Origin: Aquilaria yunnanensis
Taxonomy: Eukaryota; Streptophyta; Magnoliopsida; Malvales; Thymelaeaceae
DNA: 64,000 nt
Reading direction: 5' to 3'
Assembly (NCBI GenBank): GCA_039654915.1
Contig: CM077594.1
Location: 92,704,893 to 92,768,892, forward strand
This document shows positions 59,985 through 64,000 of the stretch, in pieces (position 1 is the first letter of the stretch; the number at the start of each line of letters is the position of its first letter). Below the pieces are notes generated by a model, which worked only from the letters and a program-made list of their open reading frames with translations, ran no database searches and was not told where the DNA came from. The translations under genes and the position numbers were made by a program.

Positions 59985-62900
59985 TAGAGGTGGGAGGTGG
60001 GCCGGGTTGACTCGGACCGAACCGAGACGGGACCGCCGGTCAAACCCGCCCCGAGAAAAGCCTGTAATATTATGGGCCGAATATGGGCCAAATAGGATGA
60101 AGGAGACGCAAAAAAGACCGCCCTGAACCAGATGAAGCACGCAAACCGGCCCGCCCCGGACCGAACCGCCCCACCCCGCCAAACCGGACCAGCCCTCCCC
60201 TGGCGCCGCAACGGCTCCCTGCCAGTAACGTTAACCTGCGAAATTTTTTTTAAAAAAATGACTAATTATACAGCAGGCCCTTCAACAACTTTCTACTCCA
60301 TTTCAGCCCCCAAAATTTCATTTTGGCCCCTCCCAACAACTAAATTTCAAGGACTTTTTAGTCAAACTAATTTTTCCCCTCCCCCTATAAATACCAATGC
60401 CATTTTCACTCAATCCTCACACAATCACTCAATCTCTCTTCTTCATCTACTATATTCTCTCAACCATTCTCCTTATTTTCTTAATCTCTTCCAAATTTCT
60501 GACTAATCTCTCCCTAATATCTTCATAATCCTCTCTTGATTTTGCATTAATCACTACTATTAGTATGTGAGGCATGGCTTCAAAAGGAAAGGGCAAGTCA
60601 ACAAATAGTTCATCTTCTCGCAACATCGGCCTCCGAGTCTTGTTCCGTCGCCGATCTCAGCCCGTCGATAAAGGCATTTCAATTCAAGAGTTTCACGACG
60701 ATGATGCCGGAATCGATATGACAAATGACGATTTGGGTCTCGATGATCAATTATCCGATGATGAAATGGAATAGTTGGATGCGATGGCGTCCGGGAATCT
60801 GTCAACAGAACCGACGCCTACAAGTCATGAACCCGGCGTGGAGGAAACTCAAGCACAAGGTAAATCCACGAGACTAACTGCTTAGGTTTGGGAGCATTAT
60901 AGGCTCATAAACGAAGGGGAGTCGAGGTACGGGAAATGCAAACATTGCGAGAAAAAATTGGTGCATAGAAAGAATTCTGGCACTGGAACGCTGACGCGGC
61001 ATATTAAAAATCAACATGCTAACGTCCTCCCTAGGACTGGAACTAGTTCTGGAGGATAAACACAACTTGGGTCTACAACCGGAGCTGGCGGACCAGATAT
61101 ATTTTGTTTTAACCAACAATCTTGTAGAGAATGTATGGTAAATTGGATGATGCTTACCGAAAAACCTTTTTCACAAGCTGAAGATGTCCACCTAGAATCT
61201 TGGATAAAATCACAATTAAATCCTGCATTTAGAAAAGTATCTAGGAAAACCGCTAGGAAAGAAAGCTTTAGACAATTTGAAGCTGGAAAATCAGATTTGC
61301 AAGCATATTTTTCTGCTCTTGATCATTGTGTGGCATTTATTTCTGATATGTGGACATCACCTATAGGTCAATCATTCTATTGTTTTACTTCTCATTGGAT
61401 TGATTCTGATTGGATAATCACTTAAGGTTATTGAAACAGATCATACTGGTTTTCAAATATTTAATTGTATCTTAGAAACTTTACGTGATTATTTTTGTAC
61501 TGAAAAAGTTCTGTACATTTCATTTGATAATGCTTCAAACAATGATGTTGCCGCTCGTCTTTTCAGTCAAAACTTAAAACCACCGCTCAACAGTGCATTC
61601 TTTCATGTTAGATGCATGTGCCATATTTTGAACATTTGTGTACAAAAGGGTTTAGAAGTTCTCCAAAATGAGATTTTGCCAATTCGAAACTCATTAAAAT
61701 ATTTGATGTCCAGACCTGCTATTTTTCATGAATTTAAAAGCTTTTGATTGAAAATCAAAAACCATTTTCTTGGAAACGGTTTAAATTGGATTGCCCAACC
61801 CGCTGGAACTCCACATATCTGATGTTGCAAGATGCATTACCGTATACAAATTTGTTGTCACATTTTATGAATTTAAAAATGGGTTCTGAATTTCTTACGA
61901 CTGAAATTTGGGAGAAATGTTCCAAAACCGGTGAATTGCTTAAGTTTTTTTACGAGGTAACTGAATTTTTCTCTGGTGTTTACTACCCAACAAGTCATCA
62001 AGTTTTGTTTCATTTAGTGAACATCACATATGCTTTACATCAGTTTAAAAATGATGAGTTGTTAAAACCGACTGTCGAAGCCATGCGGGCTAAGTGGCTT
62101 CAATATTTCTCAAACATTCCACCTATCTTTTTAGTTGCTTCTTTACTTGACCCGTATGTAAAATTAACGGGCACAACAGCACTGCTTGAAGGAATTTTTC
62201 ATACTTATTTAAAAATGTCTCATATAAATGTTTTGGCTATGTCTGCTTCTACTTCTGAGTACTTGCATTCTTTATACAAGTTATATTGTGAGTGGCTTTC
62301 AGATAAGGTAAGATCCGAAGCTCCTCAAACCGAGCCTCCAAGGAGATCAATCTCCTCAAGATTCAACCCGACGCTCCAAATGCTCAAACGACCCCGACCG
62401 ATGACATCGGGATTAGTTGAGGTCGATGACTATCTCAACACATCATTCGAGGCAGGCGATCTCGACATCTTGGAGTGGTAGAAACAAAAGAGATCAAGAT
62501 TTCCAATCTTGTCGTTAATCGCACAGGAGATTTTTGTCATTCCAGTATTGACCGTCTCATCCGAGGCAGTGTTTCGTGCCGGAAAATGAGTGATAACAGG
62601 AAAATGGTCAAGATTGACACCCGACGCGGTAGAAGTATGCGTGTGCAACCGAGATTGGGGCCTCGCAGCACTCCGGCAGCAAAACCAAAAGAGTTCGGAT
62701 GAGGAGGTAATATCCGATACCGAGACTTGAATTTTTCTTTTTTTGAATCAAACATGTAGTTTGTATTTGATCTGATTATGCTGTTCGGCACAAATCATAG
62801 GTTTCTATTATTTATCATTTCTGAAACGTTTTTGTCATTTCAAAATGTAAGGCACATTCCGATTATTTGGAAGTGCCGTTTGGCTTTTTAACTTAATAAA

Positions 62901-63105
62901 ACTTACACCGGAGGTGGTGTTTTTTCTTAAAAATATTTATGACTTATATAATTAATAATTATTCTATTTATATATATATAACAAAAAAAAATGAAACCCG
63001 CCCCACCCCGCCGAGGCCCGGGACCGCCCAGCCTACAACCGGGCCGAGCTCGATCCTCAAGACCCAGGCCCAGGACTGGCCGATTCGACTCGGTTCCCAC
63101 CTCTA
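59985..63105 (+). mobile_element. hAT transposon, 3,121 bp, with broken transposase
   Basis: Both ends read TAGAGGTGGGA inwards. A perfect 8-bp duplication ATGGCTTT flanks the element (59977-59984 and 63106-63113). The first and last 120-250 bp are GC-rich with CGGGACCG-like motifs, and the middle encodes a hAT transposase. The structure is complete but the gene has stops, so it could only move with help in trans. Confidence 0.95.
60574..62730 (+). pseudogene. hAT transposase (RICESLEEPER/DAYSLEEPER-like), inactivated
   Basis: Starts MASKGKGKSTNSSSSRNIG. An acidic stretch follows. A BED zinc finger then reads CKHC with GTLTRHIKNQH near 60935-61020. The core shows FISDMWTSP (near 61340, first Asp), SFDNASNND (near 61520, second Asp), CMCHILN (61615-61635), CPTRWNSTY (near 61790) and YYPTSHQVLF (near 61980). 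The hATC dimerisation domain reads FPILSLIAQEIF and PVLTVSSEAVF near 62500-62580. Premature stops near 60773, 60883, 61058, 61424 and 62481, a frameshift near 61745 and an apparent deletion near 61425 inactivate it. These elements cut and paste DNA in the nucleus. Confidence 0.93.
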
Positions 63106-63113
63106 ATGGCTTT

Positions 63114-63640
63114 GGTCCAGATTTGATTGGACGTGAATTTTTAATTTTTAATTTTTCTGGTTTTGAATTTGTTATTGTTATAAAAAAATATTTTCAGTTA
63201 ATATAATAGGAAATTTTGGGAAATATATTTTTGTAATATTATAAAATATAAATAAGTGGTACTAAAAATATAAAATATGCCCAATTTTAGCAATATTATA
63301 AAAATATAATTTTAGTGAAGCATAAAATATATTTTTATTTTTTTAAACACAAAAAATAATTTCCAACAGTCTGGTTGTAGGAAAATTTCATCGGGTTTAG
63401 CTGTTGGCATATTTCCAACGACTATAGTTGTTTGAAAATCTTTAAACCGTTAGAAAAGTGGCTTCGACATTTGGCCATTGGAGTTTTCTAATGGCTAAGA
63501 TTCCAATGGCCGTCTGTTGGTAATACCAATGGTTGTAGAGTTGGAATTCTTCTTGGTTCATGTGTATGCTAAGTTAGTCAAAAGAATAAACTTAAATTTA
63601 TGCATAGGAAAATCACGAGGTTCATAGTTCACATAATAGA
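63114..63640. repeat. AT-rich repeat with CCAACGGCT-like motifs
   Basis: 63114-63360 is AT-rich and continues the host sequence of the hAT insertion. 63365-63540 has repeated TTTCCAACR and CCAATGGY/RCCATTGG motifs in both orientations, like a CACTA or Mutator subterminal zone. Termini were not found. Confidence 0.4.
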
Positions 63641-63641
63641 T

Positions 63642-63833
63642 TTGTAAAGTTTTGGGTCTATAAATTCTTGTTTATTCACAGCATCTCTTTGAGAATATAT
63701 ACAGGAATTAGTTGAGTTACAGCAAAAATATGAAACCGTATACAAGATCAACTCTAATCCTAGTAGAACATAATTATCGAATAAGTGGCCTATTCTTGGT
63801 AGGAGTCCTAGGAAGAGTCAGGAGTCATCTCCA
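63642..63833 (-). repeat. Ty1/copia LTR (second copia element)
   Basis: On the minus strand it runs from TGGAGATGACTCC to CCCAAAACTTTACA, with TATATATT and AATAAA motifs inside. It directly follows a purine-rich tract and the pol end of a copia element, so it is that element's 3' LTR. It is unrelated in sequence to the LTRs at 10189 and 29428. Confidence 0.7.
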
Positions 63834-63845
63834 TAATATCCCCTC

Positions 63846-64000
63846 TCAAGCTGGAGTGTGAAGCTTTGAGACTTCGAGCTTGCTTGCAAGAAGATGAAAC
63901 TGATCAGCTCCCAATGATTTAGTAAAGATGTCCGCCGGTTGTAAGACAGTTTCAAATTGTTTGGATTGAATTTTGTCCTGAACTAAATGGCAATGTATTT
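63846..64000 (-). CDS. Ty1/copia pol C-terminal end, partial
   Basis: The minus-strand frame reads HCHLVQDKIQSKQFETVLQP, then ADIFTKSLGADQFHLLASKL and a stop (63848-63846). This is the conserved end of copia RNase H (ADIFTK motif). It continues beyond the window, so whether the element is intact is unknown. A polypurine tract (GAGAGGGGA) separates it from the LTR. Confidence 0.85.
   Translation of the reverse strand, partial: IHCHLVQDKIQSKQFETVLQPADIFTKSLGADQFHLLASKLEVSKLHTPA

Noticed and set aside
59814..60506. GC-rich frames of 75-124 codons on both strands
   Set aside because: They overlap the GC-rich end of the hAT element and cross its target site. No domain is visible.

Overview
This is nuclear DNA of a flowering plant, most likely a dicot. 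The evidence is AT-rich intergenic sequence, TTTAGGG-type repeats, L1-type LINEs, Ty1/copia, Ogre/Tat-like, CACTA and hAT elements, a pararetrovirus relic, and a GT-AG spliced plant gene. The species cannot be told from the sequence. Almost everything is transposon. The one conventional host gene that looks intact is a two-exon PET100-like gene (minus strand, 38139-40797).

Layout. 1-4130: decayed L1-type LINE (minus). 4131-7500: AT-rich repeats, a CACTA-like relic and a Stowaway MITE. 7505-10093: a block of degenerate telomere-like repeats between GCGACT motifs, with a small hAT element. 10094-33236: a nest in which a CACTA-like element was entered by a Ty1/copia element (10189-29635), itself entered by a very young 14.6-kb LTR element (11961-26536). 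34020-36380: endogenous pararetrovirus relic. 36651-52760: three copies (A direct, B inverted, C direct) of one segment holding a LINE 3' end plus the PET100-like locus. Only copy A keeps an intact gene; B and C share the same two disabling lesions. 52760-64000: three further hAT insertions (one with a broken transposase), unassigned sequence, and the 3' end of another copia element.

The most notable object is the young LTR element at 11961-26536 (minus orientation). It has a 5-bp target duplication (CTAAG), LTRs of about 2.62 kb that differ by roughly eight substitutions, an Ogre-type tRNA-Arg primer site and a G-rich polypurine tract. I could find no gag-pol beyond one short possible protease-region remnant. 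Instead it carries three intact ORFs in the same sense as the element: an intronless LOG-like (cytokinin-activating phosphoribohydrolase) ORF and two tandem 182-codon paralogues with a basic stretch followed by a CX2CX4CX3C motif. These paralogues resemble, in layout, the cysteine-rich nucleic-acid-binding proteins of some plant RNA viruses. 87-bp repeats and TATA-like boxes lie next to these ORFs, and an array of about 23 hairpin-forming 73-bp repeats sits before the 3' LTR. I read it as a non-autonomous retrotransposon with captured cargo. That reading is an inference that database searches and expression data would test.
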